This document shows, one piece after another, positions 24,587 to 32,646 of a DNA stretch of 51,999 bases. The position numbers and the translations under genes are program-made. How positions within the stretch are numbered: position 1 is the first letter of the stretch; each line of letters begins with the position of its first letter. This DNA is from a bacterium (GTDB taxonomy: Bacteria > Verrucomicrobiota > Kiritimatiellia > RFP12 > UBA1067), in assembly GCA_030537465.1 (NCBI GenBank), contig JAUNMP010000008.1, positions 1 through 51,999 on the forward strand. The letters run 5' to 3'. The notes below the pieces were generated by a model, which searched no databases, had not been told where the DNA came from, and saw only the letters and a program-made list of their open reading frames with translations.

Positions 24587-24960
24587 CAAGGTGAACGTAG
24601 AGATGCGATAGCATACCACGCGTCATAGGAAAGTTCTGTCGGTTCTGCGAAGGCGCGGTGATTGAAGATATGCTGAATGTGACTGGCACTGTGGTGACGG
24701 AAAGTCTCGGGCATCGGTCAAGGACGGGGCGCGGTCTAGTCCATTGACTGGGAATGCTGGGTGATTCGGCAAGGCGTCGAGTGTGCTGTACTTTGGAGAC
24801 TCTGCCGATCTTGGATATCACCCAGGACCCTCGGGGCTCGGGCGCCCCCGAACCCTGCCCATGGTGGTTAGCCCAGCCTTGTTCGATCGCAGTCATCAGT
24901 ATGTGGCTGAAAAAGAGCGGGTTGAAATCGGGCGAGATTCATGGCAGAGTTTTGCCGATC
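24587..24960. other. Gene-free spacer between the island and the toxin-antitoxin pair
   Basis: 374 nt with no coding frame I can support. A hairpin GCCGATCT-N6-AGATCGGC (about 24956-24977) overlaps the toxin stop codon and may terminate that minus-strand transcript. The rest may be decayed sequence. Confidence 0.5.
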
Positions 24961-25236
24961 TCAGAACAGATCGGCGTGGGTGCCGGTGCGGGTGAGTTCG
25001 AGCACGAGCACGCTTTCCTTGATCTGGTAGATGAGCAGCCAGTCGGGGGCGATGTGGCATTCGCGGTGGTTCGCCCAGGCACCGGTGAGCGCATGATCGC
25101 GGTTGGCAGGCGGCAGGGGTTCGCCGTTGGCAAGTTTGGCGACGACGGCTTGCAGCTTTTCGATCGGCAGATGACGCTTGACCGCCCTTTTGTAGTCTTT
25201 GGCGTATGCGGTTGTGGCTCGAACGTGGTACTTCAT
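24961..25236 (-). CDS. YafQ-type RelE-superfamily mRNA interferase toxin
   Basis: 91 residues with the YafQ pattern: YAKDYKRAVKRH at the start, HALTGAWANHRECHIAPDWL in the middle and the terminal LELTRTGTHADLF, whose histidine and phenylalanine match the YafQ active-site region. Such toxins cut mRNA on the ribosome. The start overlaps the antitoxin stop by 4 bp (ATGA), the usual antitoxin-first order. Confidence 0.92.
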   Translation of the reverse strand: MKYHVRATTAYAKDYKRAVKRHLPIEKLQAVVAKLANGEPLPPANRDHALTGAWANHRECHIAPDWLLIYQIKESVLVLELTRTGTHADLF

Positions 25237-25502
25237 TTTTCGAGATCCTTCCAGAGATCCTCGAGATTGTCATACGTCGGCCAGTTGGGATCGTTGACGA
25301 TGCGGTCGCCTTCCTCCAGTGCGGCGATGGTTTCGGCATTGGGAATGTGCGGGGCTTCGATGATGAAGGGAATCCGCCGCTCGCGCACGATGGTCTTGAT
25401 GCAGACGTTGATGACCGCCGAGGCGGAAAGCCCGACCTCGTTGCAGAAGTCGGTGAACTGCTTCTTGGTGGGCGCATCGAGCGCGAATGTCATGTTGGCC
25501 AT
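25233..25502 (-). CDS. RelB/DinJ-family antitoxin
   Basis: 89 residues. The N-terminal ribbon-helix-helix (MANMTFALDAPTKKQFTDFC, then NEVGLSASAVINVCIKTI) is typical of DinJ, with a C-terminal toxin-binding tail. The ATG at 25502 fits the family start and has AAAGGT upstream. Upstream, GTATG...CATAC half-sites flank the probable promoter and could be the autoregulatory operator. Confidence 0.9.
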   Translation of the reverse strand: MANMTFALDAPTKKQFTDFCNEVGLSASAVINVCIKTIVRERRIPFIIEAPHIPNAETIAALEEGDRIVNDPNWPTYDNLEDLWKDLEK

Positions 25503-25609
25503 GGTGGTTTTACCTTTATGTATGTGTGAAACGCGTATATCATACACGAATCTCGCACGTGACGTCAAGCAGGCGGCGTGAAATGATTGAGCAGAAAGGG
25601 AGTAAAAGT

Positions 25610-25808
25610 ATGCAGAAAGTACGAATGATGCTTACACGGAGATGGAACGGGTGGCGGCGAAGCCTATGCAGTCGAGACCGACACCACGGCGGAGACGTCC
25701 TACGTGGATGAAAGCGTGGTCGCCGGACGCACCTACTACTATTCGGAGATCGCCGTTGGTGCGACCTGCGAGAGTGGGTTCAGCGCCTTTGTGGTCGGTA
25801 GCCGATAG
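25610..25808 (+). pseudogene. Remnant of an exported fibronectin-type-III-like protein
   Basis: A start region with GGGAG before an ATG at 25610 is followed, in a different frame, by 54 codons (25644-25808) whose translation TSYVDESVVAGRTYYYSEI continues AVGATCESGFSAFVVGSR and stops. That is the last strands of an FN3-like domain as found at the C-terminus of secreted proteins. The front of the gene has been lost and the frames no longer match. Confidence 0.55.
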
Positions 25809-25830
25809 GAGTGGTGGGTGGTTGAGAGAG

Positions 25831-25908
25831 GACGCGACGGGCCGTCGCGTCTATGGGGGGCACCAGGCGACTCTGTTGGTCTGGGATGACGCGACGGGCC
25901 GTCGCGTC
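25831..25908. repeat. Two copies of a 21-bp REP-like palindrome
   Basis: GACGCGACG-GGC-CGTCGCGTC occurs at 25831-25851 and 25888-25908, both followed by TAYGGGGG. Perfect 9-bp arms. They lie just beyond the end of the GHMP kinase gene on the minus strand and may act as its terminator or as a REP element. Confidence 0.85.
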
Positions 25909-25920
25909 TACGGGGGTTTG

Positions 25921-26916
25921 TCAGGCGATTTCGGGGTGGATGGTCTGGCAGCCGATGGCGGCGAGGGCCTGGGAGAGGCGGGTGAACTGTGTCTCGTCCT
26001 CGTAGGTGCCGACGATGGCGCCGCCCGAACCGGCGAACTTGGCCGAGGCGCCGGTGGCGCGGGCGGTCATGACCATGTTGCGATTGGCGGGGGCGACGTT
26101 GAAGATGCGGTCGCGCAGGTCGAAATTGGCGTTGACGAGCGCGGGGAGAATGTCCTGGCGTCCTGCGAGAAGAGCGTCGCGTCCCTGCTGGGCGATGTCG
26201 GCGAATTCGCTCATCGCGGCGAGGATGTCTGGCTTCTTCTCCTCGAAGAGCACGCGGAGCTTCTTATGGTAGGTTCCGGAAACTTCGGCGCGCTGTGGAT
26301 CGTACGCGACGTAGAGGTTCGGCAAGAGCGATGTGTCAAGGCGCTCGTAGCGGCCGTGTCCGGTGGATTCGACTAGGGACTTCTCAAAGTCCATGAAGAC
26401 GCAGCCCTCGTAGGTCTGGATCACGCGGTCTTGGAGTCCACACTGAATGCCGAGCTCGTCACGTTCCGCTTCAAGGCAGAGCGTGGGGGCGTCCTCGATG
26501 GGAACTGAGACGCCGTAGAACTGCTGAAGGGCCTTGAGCATGGCCGTGCAGATGGCGGAGGAGCCGGAGAGGCCGACGAGGCGTGGAATGTCCGACGTAT
26601 AGCGCACGGTGAAGTTCTTCCCGGGAAGGGTGATGCCGTGGTCACGGCACCAGAGGAAGAAGAGCTTGGCGACGGCCTTCATGAGACGGATGCCACCATA
26701 GTATCCGAAGAGTTGGATGTCGTGGAGGAGTTCGTCCGGCGAGGAGAAAGTTGCATCGTCCACGTCGCCTGGAATGAATCCGAGCTCGGGGGTCTCGTAC
26801 ATGACGATTTCGGCGGAGAAGTTCCGGAACGCGAACGACACCGTTTTGCCGAAGTAGCCGTCGGAGGGATTGCCGAGAAGTCCGGCGCGGGCGTAGGATC
26901 TGGTTCTGATCAGCAT
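25921..26916 (-). CDS. GHMP-family sugar kinase, glucuronokinase-like
   Basis: 331 residues. The GHMP ATP-binding loop is PRLVGLSGSSAICTA, the N-terminus RTRSYARAGLLGNPSDGYFG forms the substrate-proximal strand, and the C-terminal glycine-rich block AKFAGSGGAIVG is motif 3. The overall pattern is closest to glucuronokinase-like sugar kinases, which make sugar 1-phosphates. GalU and UDP-glucuronate decarboxylase genes lie just downstream on the map and fit a nucleotide-sugar salvage role. The start at 26916 matches the family; ATG 26937 is possible, and neither has a clear ribosome site. Confidence 0.8.
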   Translation of the reverse strand: MLIRTRSYARAGLLGNPSDGYFGKTVSFAFRNFSAEIVMYETPELGFIPGDVDDATFSSPDELLHDIQLFGYYGGIRLMKAVAKLFFLWCRDHGITLPGKNFTVRYTSDIPRLVGLSGSSAICTAMLKALQQFYGVSVPIEDAPTLCLEAERDELGIQCGLQDRVIQTYEGCVFMDFEKSLVESTGHGRYERLDTSLLPNLYVAYDPQRAEVSGTYHKKLRVLFEEKKPDILAAMSEFADIAQQGRDALLAGRQDILPALVNANFDLRDRIFNVAPANRNMVMTARATGASAKFAGSGGAIVGTYEDETQFTRLSQALAAIGCQTIHPEIA

Positions 26917-27021
26917 TGATGGGAAATGGGAAAGCATTGTGAAAAGAATGTTTTGGTAGTGTATCATTTGGAGGTGCTTCGCGCAAGAATCGCGAACAGC
27001 CACAGATGGGTGGAGAGTGGG

Positions 27022-27051
27022 TTGACATCCGTTGGAGGGCCGTGGTAGAAT
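27022..27051 (+). promoter_or_regulatory. Sigma-70-like promoter of the coiled-coil gene
   Basis: TTGACA (27022-27027), an 18-nt spacer and TAGAAT (27046-27051) preceded by TGG. It is the only promoter in the window with an exact consensus -35. Confidence 0.7.
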
Positions 27052-27108
27052 CAGTGAAATTGATTTTAGGGTTCATAGGCCCGTTCTTGAGAAAAGGTGG
27101 AGATTGAG

Positions 27109-28152
27109 ATGACAGGAATGTTTGCCAAGGTCTCGTTGTGCTTTCTGACGAGTGCGCTCTGCTGTGGGGGGATGGGGCTTTATGGCCAGTCCGCGTTGCC
27201 GGTCGACGAGGGTACGTTGCTGAAGCAGGAGCTCGAGCTTGTCAAGATGGAGCGGGAAAATCTGGAGCTTCGGCGAGAGCTTCTGAAGGCCCAGGAGTCT
27301 GCGCAGCGTGGCGAGGCAGCGGTTGCGCACATCGCGGAGCTGAAGCGGCAGATGCAGACTTTGGCAGCGGCGCGGGATGAGGCCATGACAAAGGCGGAAC
27401 AGACCCGTGCCGAGGCGGACGGGCTTGAAGCGAAGGTTGGCAAACTTTCAGCGGACATCAAAAAGGCTCGGAAGGATCTTTCGGAGCAGTCGGCCAGCAT
27501 CGACATGCTCAAGGCGGACGTGGCACGGGAACGGGAGGTGGCCGAGATCGCCATGAAAAAGCTGGTAGAGGAGCAGAAGGCCCATCGTGCCACCCAGCAG
27601 GCTGGTAAGGCCGTGCAGGAGCAGCAGGGACAGGAGACGAAGAAACTTCAGGCGGAACTTTCGCGGCAGTCAGGACGGATCGAGTCGCTTGAGGCGGATG
27701 CTGCGAAACATCTGCTGGATGTCAAGGTCCTCGAGGCGAACTCATCCCGGCAGACTCAGAGAATCCAATTCCTGGAGGCTGCGGTCGAGCGTCATCTCCA
27801 GACAATCAAGACTCTTGAGGAGGCATGCGCCACGGAACGTCAGGCCAAGGCCTCTCTGGAGGCGCAAGTCGTTCAACTGACCACGGCTAAGGAGCAGAAG
27901 CTCTCCGAGGAGTCGGCAGAGGCACAGCCTGAAGAGACGGTGGAAAAGAAGGCTGAAGTGCAGTCCGAAGAGCAGTTGGAGGAGAAACCCGCAGAGAAAG
28001 TGGAGGTTCAGCCCGAAGAGAAGGTGGAGACGACGGTCAGGGAGTTGGTCGAGCCGAAGGACAAACCGGCGGCTGATTCGCTGAAATCGTTTTTGGACGA
28101 ACTCTCCCCTGATCGAATGCTGCTGAAGGCGCCGGCAGGTTCGGCGAATTGA
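27109..28152 (+). CDS. Exported coiled-coil protein of unknown function
   Basis: 347 residues. A signal peptide (FAKVSLCFLTSALCCGGMGL, likely cut near YGQS) is followed by about 240 residues of heptad-rich coiled coil (LLKQELELVKMERENLELRR and so on). The C-terminal tail alternates acidic and lysine-rich segments (EEKPAEKVEVQPEEK). The composition suggests an envelope-spanning or structural protein; no enzymatic motif. AAGGTGGAG lies 7 nt before ATG 27109; a GTG at 27097 is inside the ribosome site. It has its own strong promoter. Confidence 0.8.
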   Translation: MTGMFAKVSLCFLTSALCCGGMGLYGQSALPVDEGTLLKQELELVKMERENLELRRELLKAQESAQRGEAAVAHIAELKRQMQTLAAARDEAMTKAEQTRAEADGLEAKVGKLSADIKKARKDLSEQSASIDMLKADVAREREVAEIAMKKLVEEQKAHRATQQAGKAVQEQQGQETKKLQAELSRQSGRIESLEADAAKHLLDVKVLEANSSRQTQRIQFLEAAVERHLQTIKTLEEACATERQAKASLEAQVVQLTTAKEQKLSEESAEAQPEETVEKKAEVQSEEQLEEKPAEKVEVQPEEKVETTVRELVEPKDKPAADSLKSFLDELSPDRMLLKAPAGSAN

Positions 28153-28172
28153 CCTCTCTGCCGGCGTTGGAC

Positions 28173-29000
28173 TCAGGTACCGGCGAAAGCCCGGAGTGTT
28201 TCGAAGTAGCCGACGGGGTTGCCGATGTCGTGGCGGCGGCCCGGATAGCGGAAGCCGTAGACGGGTTTTGTGCCGAGCAGCCGCTTGATCGAGTCGGTAA
28301 GTTGGATTTCGCCGCCTTTGCCGGGCGTCTGCGTGGCGAGGAGGTTGAAGATCTCCGAATCGAGAAGATAGCGCCCTGCAATCGCGAAGCGCGAGGGGGC
28401 TACCTCGGGCGCGGGCTTCTCGACGAGGTCGGAGAGCTTGAGAACCGTGCCGTCCAGTGCTTCGGCGGGCGCTTCGACGGCGTCACCCTTGACGATGCCG
28501 TAGCGGGAGACCTTTTCTAGGGGGACCTCTTCGAGGCCGACGACGGAGGCGTTGTTGTAGGCGCGTGAGATTGCCGCCATGGCCGGGGAAGGCGCTTTCC
28601 CGGAAACGAGAGCGTCGCCGAGGAGGATGAGAATCGGTTCCGTTTCGCCCCTGAGGATGTCCGCCGCCTGCAGGACGGCATGGCCGAGTCCCTTCTGTTC
28701 AGTCTGGTAGGTCCAGGAGATCCTGCGGCCGATTTCCTCGAGATGGGTGAGTTCGGCGTCGATTTCGGGCTTTTTCGCACAGCGGGCGTGCCACACGGGA
28801 TCAGGGGCGAAATGACGCTTGAGGGAGGGTTTGTCGGGCGAGGTGACGATCACGACCTCGTCCGCGCCGGCGGCGAGGGCCTCCTCCACGATGAGCTGGA
28901 TTGCAGGCTTTGCGCCCACGGGCAGCATTTCCTTGGGGATGGTCTTCGAGGCGGGGAGGAAGCGCGTGCCGTAGCCGGCGGCGGGAATCAGGGCTTTCAT
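28173..29000 (-). CDS. galU: UTP-glucose-1-phosphate uridylyltransferase
   Basis: 275 residues. It makes UDP-glucose from UTP and glucose 1-phosphate. The nucleotide-binding start IPAAGYGTRFLPASKTIPKE, the EQKGLGHAVL block, the metal-site GDALV and VEKP are all typical. It follows the UDP-glucuronate decarboxylase gene by 9 nt on the same strand and is probably co-transcribed. UDP-glucose dehydrogenase, the step between the two products, is not in this window. Confidence 0.93.
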   Translation of the reverse strand: MKALIPAAGYGTRFLPASKTIPKEMLPVGAKPAIQLIVEEALAAGADEVVIVTSPDKPSLKRHFAPDPVWHARCAKKPEIDAELTHLEEIGRRISWTYQTEQKGLGHAVLQAADILRGETEPILILLGDALVSGKAPSPAMAAISRAYNNASVVGLEEVPLEKVSRYGIVKGDAVEAPAEALDGTVLKLSDLVEKPAPEVAPSRFAIAGRYLLDSEIFNLLATQTPGKGGEIQLTDSIKRLLGTKPVYGFRYPGRRHDIGNPVGYFETLRAFAGT

Positions 29001-29009
29001 GGGACGCGA

Positions 29010-29993
29010 TTATTTCTCGACGAGGGTACGGAAGTAGGCAATGGTCTTCGCGAGGCCTTCACGCAGCGGCACCTTCGGCTCCCAGCCGAGGAGTTCCTTG
29101 GCGAGGGTTATGTCGGGCTTGCGGCGCTTGGGGTCATCCTTGGGCATGGGGCCGTAGACGAGCTTGGAGGTCGAGTCCGGCAACTGGCGAAGGGTCTCCT
29201 CGGCGAGTTGCTTGATGGTGTATTCGCCGGGATTGCCGGTGTTGATGACGGCGGCGCCGAGGTTATGCTTCTCCACGAAGGTGTCTACGGTCTCGCGGTC
29301 GAGGGACATGTACTTGCGGAAGGCCTCGATGAGGTCATCGCAGTACTGGAAGGAACGTGTCTGGAGTCCGTCGCCGAAGAGGGTGATGTCGTGGTTCTGG
29401 AGCGCCTGCATGATGAAGTTCGAGATCACGCGGCCGTCCTTCGGGTGCATATTGGGCCCATAGGTGTTGAAGATGCGCACCATGCGCACGTCCACGCCGT
29501 ATTCACGGCGGTAGTCGGCGCAGAGCGTCTCGGCGACACGCTTGCCCTCGTCGTAGCAGCTGCGGATGCCGATGGTGTTCACGTTGCCCCAGTAGGTCTC
29601 GACCTGTGGGTGGACGAGTGGGTCGCCATAGATCTCTGAGGTCGAGGTATGGAGGACGCGCGCCTTCGTCTTGAGGGCGAGGTCGAGGACGTTCATGATG
29701 CCGAGCACGGAGCTCTTCGTCGTCTCAACGGGGTTCTTCTGATAGTGGATCGGCGAGGCAGGGCAGGCGAGGTTGTAGATTTCGTCGAACTGACCCCAGA
29801 AGGGCTGGGTGACGTCGTGCAGGACAAAGGAGAACTTGGGATTCCCGAAGAGGTCGTAGATGTTTGCCTTCGTGCCGGTGAAGAGGTTGTCCAGGGCCGT
29901 CACCTCATAGCCATCGGCGAGCAGGCGGCGGCAAAGGTGCGAGCCGAGGAAGCCGGCGGCGCCCGTAACGAGGGCTTTCTTGGAGAGAAGCAT
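29010..29993 (-). CDS. uxs: UDP-glucuronate decarboxylase (UDP-xylose synthase), SDR family
   Basis: 327 residues. The Rossmann motif is [10 protein letters not shown], and the catalytic set is TSTSEIYGD and YDEGKR (Tyr-x3-Lys). The blocks [12 protein letters not shown] and [11 protein letters not shown] are diagnostic of the UXS branch, which converts UDP-glucuronate to UDP-xylose. AAAGGAA precedes the ATG, and a TATAAT promoter lies about 38 nt upstream. It heads an operon with galU. Confidence 0.92.
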   Translation of the reverse strand: MLLSKKALVTGAAGFLGSHLCRRLLADGYEVTALDNLFTGTKANIYDLFGNPKFSFVLHDVTQPFWGQFDEIYNLACPASPIHYQKNPVETTKSSVLGIMNVLDLALKTKARVLHTSTSEIYGDPLVHPQVETYWGNVNTIGIRSCYDEGKRVAETLCADYRREYGVDVRMVRIFNTYGPNMHPKDGRVISNFIMQALQNHDITLFGDGLQTRSFQYCDDLIEAFRKYMSLDRETVDTFVEKHNLGAAVINTGNPGEYTIKQLAEETLRQLPDSTSKLVYGPMPKDDPKRRKPDITLAKELLGWEPKVPLREGLAKTIAYFRTLVEK

Positions 29994-30030
29994 GGTCTGT
30001 TCCTTTCAAATCAACAATCAGAGGGCGGAA

Positions 30031-30063
30031 ATTATACCACAAAACATTAATATGTGATATACT
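30031..30063. promoter_or_regulatory. Divergent extended -10 promoters for uxs-galU and the DUF481 gene
   Basis: Minus strand: TGTGGTATAAT (hexamer 30031-30036). Plus strand: TGTGATATACT (hexamer 30058-30063). Both have normal-length leaders with Shine-Dalgarno sequences, in contrast to the leaderless group. Neither has a good -35. Confidence 0.6.
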
Positions 30064-30095
30064 GTTCACCTAACCACGTAGGAAAGGGTCTTTTG

Positions 30096-31115
30096 ATGCT
30101 TATGAAAAATGCCGCGGTCTTCGCATTGGCCGCTTCGTGCCTGATGGCCGTCTCGGCCGACACCATCGTCTTCAAGAGTGGGTCCCGCCTCGAGGGCGAG
30201 GTCGTCCGCATCGTCGGCGGCGCCATCACCTTCAAGAGCGACGACGTCGGCGAGGTGAAGATCAGCCAGGACAAGGTCGCGTCCATCACGACCGCCAAGT
30301 CCAGCACCGTCCAGTACAACGACAGGACGACGGCCGAGGGCGTCGTCGCGATGAAGGACGGCAACTACACGCTCGCCGAGAAGCCGCTCGACATGAAGAA
30401 CGTCAAGGCCGTCAATCCCGAGCCGGAGAAGTGGAGCGGTTCCGTGAACTTCAGCGGTTCGATGGCGCGCGGCAACACGCGCAGCGAGAAGGCGTCCGTG
30501 ACGGCCGACGCGGCGCGTCGCTGGGAGAAGGACCGCTACACGGGCAACTTCGGCTACTACTTCGCGCAGAACGGCACGGACCGCGACAACAAGGAGAAGA
30601 CCGAGGACCGCATCGAACTCGCCTCGCAGTTCGACCACTTCTGGGCGAACAAGGTCTACTCCTACGTGAACGGCAAGTACGAGCGCGACGGCATCAACGA
30701 CCTGGAATACCGCTTCCGTCTGGGTACCGGTCTCGGCTACCAGTGGCTGGAGGGCTACAACCATGACGCGACGGGCAAGTGGTCGTTCAACCAGGAAGCC
30801 GGTCTCACGTACATCAAGGAGAAGTACGAGCGCATCTCCGATGACGACCGCTGCGCGTTCCGCTATGCCCACCACCTCGCGTGGGATCCCAAGTGGGTCG
30901 ACAAGCTCGCCTTCACCCACAACCTCGAGTACCTGCCCGACGTGGGCGACTGGGCCGAGTCCTACCTGATCGACGCGGACGTCGGCTTCACGTATGCGCT
31001 CTCGCTCGACTGGCAGCTGATGGGCAAGATCGACTGGGACTACAACTCGAACCCCGGCCCCCACACGAAGTCCAGCGACTTCCGCTACATGCTCGGCCTC
31101 GGCTACAAGTGGTAA
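30096..31115 (+). CDS. DUF481 family outer-membrane beta-barrel protein
   Basis: About 339 residues with a signal peptide (FALAASCLMAVSA). An N-terminal beta domain (GSRLEGEVVRIVGGAITFKS) is followed by alternating amphipathic strands matching DUF481/YdiY-like barrels (WSGSVNFSGSMARGNTRSEK). The last residues YKW end in an aromatic, as outer-membrane barrels do. AGGAAAGG is 8 nt from ATG 30096; the second ATG at 30102 is also possible. Function unknown. A terminator follows. Confidence 0.88.
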   Translation: MLMKNAAVFALAASCLMAVSADTIVFKSGSRLEGEVVRIVGGAITFKSDDVGEVKISQDKVASITTAKSSTVQYNDRTTAEGVVAMKDGNYTLAEKPLDMKNVKAVNPEPEKWSGSVNFSGSMARGNTRSEKASVTADAARRWEKDRYTGNFGYYFAQNGTDRDNKEKTEDRIELASQFDHFWANKVYSYVNGKYERDGINDLEYRFRLGTGLGYQWLEGYNHDATGKWSFNQEAGLTYIKEKYERISDDDRCAFRYAHHLAWDPKWVDKLAFTHNLEYLPDVGDWAESYLIDADVGFTYALSLDWQLMGKIDWDYNSNPGPHTKSSDFRYMLGLGYKW

Positions 31116-31141
31116 ATCCGCTTACGACCTGAAACATGATC

Positions 31142-31193
31142 CAGGTGTTGGGCGTGGTGGTTCGCTGATCCCCGCCTGACACCTGTTGTTTTT
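31142..31193 (+). terminator. Rho-independent terminator after the DUF481 gene
   Basis: CAGGTGT-TG-GGCG pairs with CGCC-TG-ACACCTG, leaving a TG/TG internal loop and an 18-nt apical loop, followed by TTGTTTTT. The radical SAM gene starts 9 nt later. Confidence 0.8.
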
Positions 31194-31201
31194 CCCATAC
31201 T

Positions 31202-32644
31202 ATGAAGATCGCGATCTGCTATCCGCCTCTGCCAAGCGAGAAGGGCGTACCGCTCCTTTCGCAGAACCGCCAGTTCCAGTGGTTCTCGCGCCCCACCTAC
31301 ATCTTCCCCGTCGTGCCCGCGACCGCGGCGACGATGCTGAAGAAGGCCGGGCACGACGTCGCCTGGCTGGACGGCATCGCCGAGGAATGGTCGCCGGAGA
31401 CCTTCTCCGAGCGTCTCGCCGCGTTTGCACCCGACGTCGTGGTGCTGGAGACCAAGACTCCCGTCGTCAAGCGGCATTGGAAATGGATCGCCGATTTCAA
31501 GGCGACCCATGCGGATGGCCCCAAGGTGGTGCTCGTCGGCGACCATGTGACGGCGCTGCCGGACGAGACGATGGAGAACTGCCCTGTCGACTACGTCCTC
31601 ACTGGCGGCGACTGGGATTTCCTGCTGATGAACCTTGTCGGCTCCGGGTTTGACGTCTCGAAATTTGAGTCCGGCATCTGGTACCGCGGCGGCAATACCG
31701 GACGCTTCCAGCTGAACCACGACCTCAAGACGACGCCGTGGATTGACCGTGACCTCTGCAAGTGGAAGCTCTACGCCTACAAGAACGGAAATTTCCGCAG
31801 GACGCCGGGCACGTACCTCATGTCGGGACGTGACTGCTGGCATGCGAAGTGCACGTTCTGCAGCTGGACGACCCTCTATCCGACCTATCGGACACGCGAC
31901 CCGATTGACGTCGTGAACGAAATTGGCGACCTCATTGAGCGCTACGGCGTGCGGGAGATCATGGACGACTCCGGATCCTTCCCCGTGGGCGAGTGGATGC
32001 GGACGTTCTGCAACGAGATGATCAAGCGCGGTTATCCGAAGAAACTGCGCATCGACTGCAATATGCGGTTCGGTCGTCTCACGTTCGAGGACTACAAGCT
32101 GATGCGCAAGGCGGGCTTCCGGCTCGTCCTCTTCGGAGTTGAGAGCGCGAACCAGCACACGCTTGACCGTTTCGTCAAGGCTTTGAAAGTCGAAGACGTC
32201 GAGCGGGGCGCCGAATGGGCGCACAAAGCGGGGCTCGACGTGCACCTCACCTTCATGTTCGGCCACGCCTGGGAGGGACGGGAGGAGATTGAGAACACCG
32301 TGCGCCTCGCCCGCAAGATGCTGGCGAAGGGCTGGGCTTCCACGCTCCAGTGCACGATGACGATTCCCTACCCGGGCACGCCGCTCTTCAAGGAGCTGAA
32401 GGAGAACGACGGCCTCACGACACTGGACTGGGACGAATACGACATGCGTCGCCAGATCACCAAGACGCCGAAGGCCACCGAAGACGAGATCAAGGCCGCT
32501 GTGCGCCGCGTCTATTCGGGCTTTTTCCAGCCCGAGGCGCTTCTGCGTCGCCTGTGCTCCTTCCGCACGCTCTTCGACTTCGGGTTCTACTATCGCGGAT
32601 TCCGGTCGATTCTCGGTCACCTGCTCGATTTCAGAAAGGGTTGA
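31202..32644 (+). CDS. B12-binding-domain radical SAM protein
   Basis: 480 residues. The N-terminal Rossmann-like cobalamin-binding region (KIAICYPPLPSEKG, then AATMLKKAGHDVAWLDGI, then VVLVGDHVTAL) precedes the radical SAM core with CWHAKCTFC (CxxxCxxC) and a TIM-barrel (LVLFGVESANQHTLDRFVKAL). Relatives are methyltransferases or of unknown function. The ATG overlaps a CATACT and has no ribosome site, so expression signals are unclear. It stands 2 nt before an exported Gfo/Idh gene and probably heads that operon. Confidence 0.88.
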   Translation: MKIAICYPPLPSEKGVPLLSQNRQFQWFSRPTYIFPVVPATAATMLKKAGHDVAWLDGIAEEWSPETFSERLAAFAPDVVVLETKTPVVKRHWKWIADFKATHADGPKVVLVGDHVTALPDETMENCPVDYVLTGGDWDFLLMNLVGSGFDVSKFESGIWYRGGNTGRFQLNHDLKTTPWIDRDLCKWKLYAYKNGNFRRTPGTYLMSGRDCWHAKCTFCSWTTLYPTYRTRDPIDVVNEIGDLIERYGVREIMDDSGSFPVGEWMRTFCNEMIKRGYPKKLRIDCNMRFGRLTFEDYKLMRKAGFRLVLFGVESANQHTLDRFVKALKVEDVERGAEWAHKAGLDVHLTFMFGHAWEGREEIENTVRLARKMLAKGWASTLQCTMTIPYPGTPLFKELKENDGLTTLDWDEYDMRRQITKTPKATEDEIKAAVRRVYSGFFQPEALLRRLCSFRTLFDFGFYYRGFRSILGHLLDFRKG

Positions 32645-32646
32645 GT

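Noticed and set aside
27900..28040. Repetitive Glu/Lys/Pro tail of the coiled-coil protein
   Set aside because: Repetition is at amino-acid level with variable codons; no fixed DNA period, so not counted with the short tandem arrays.
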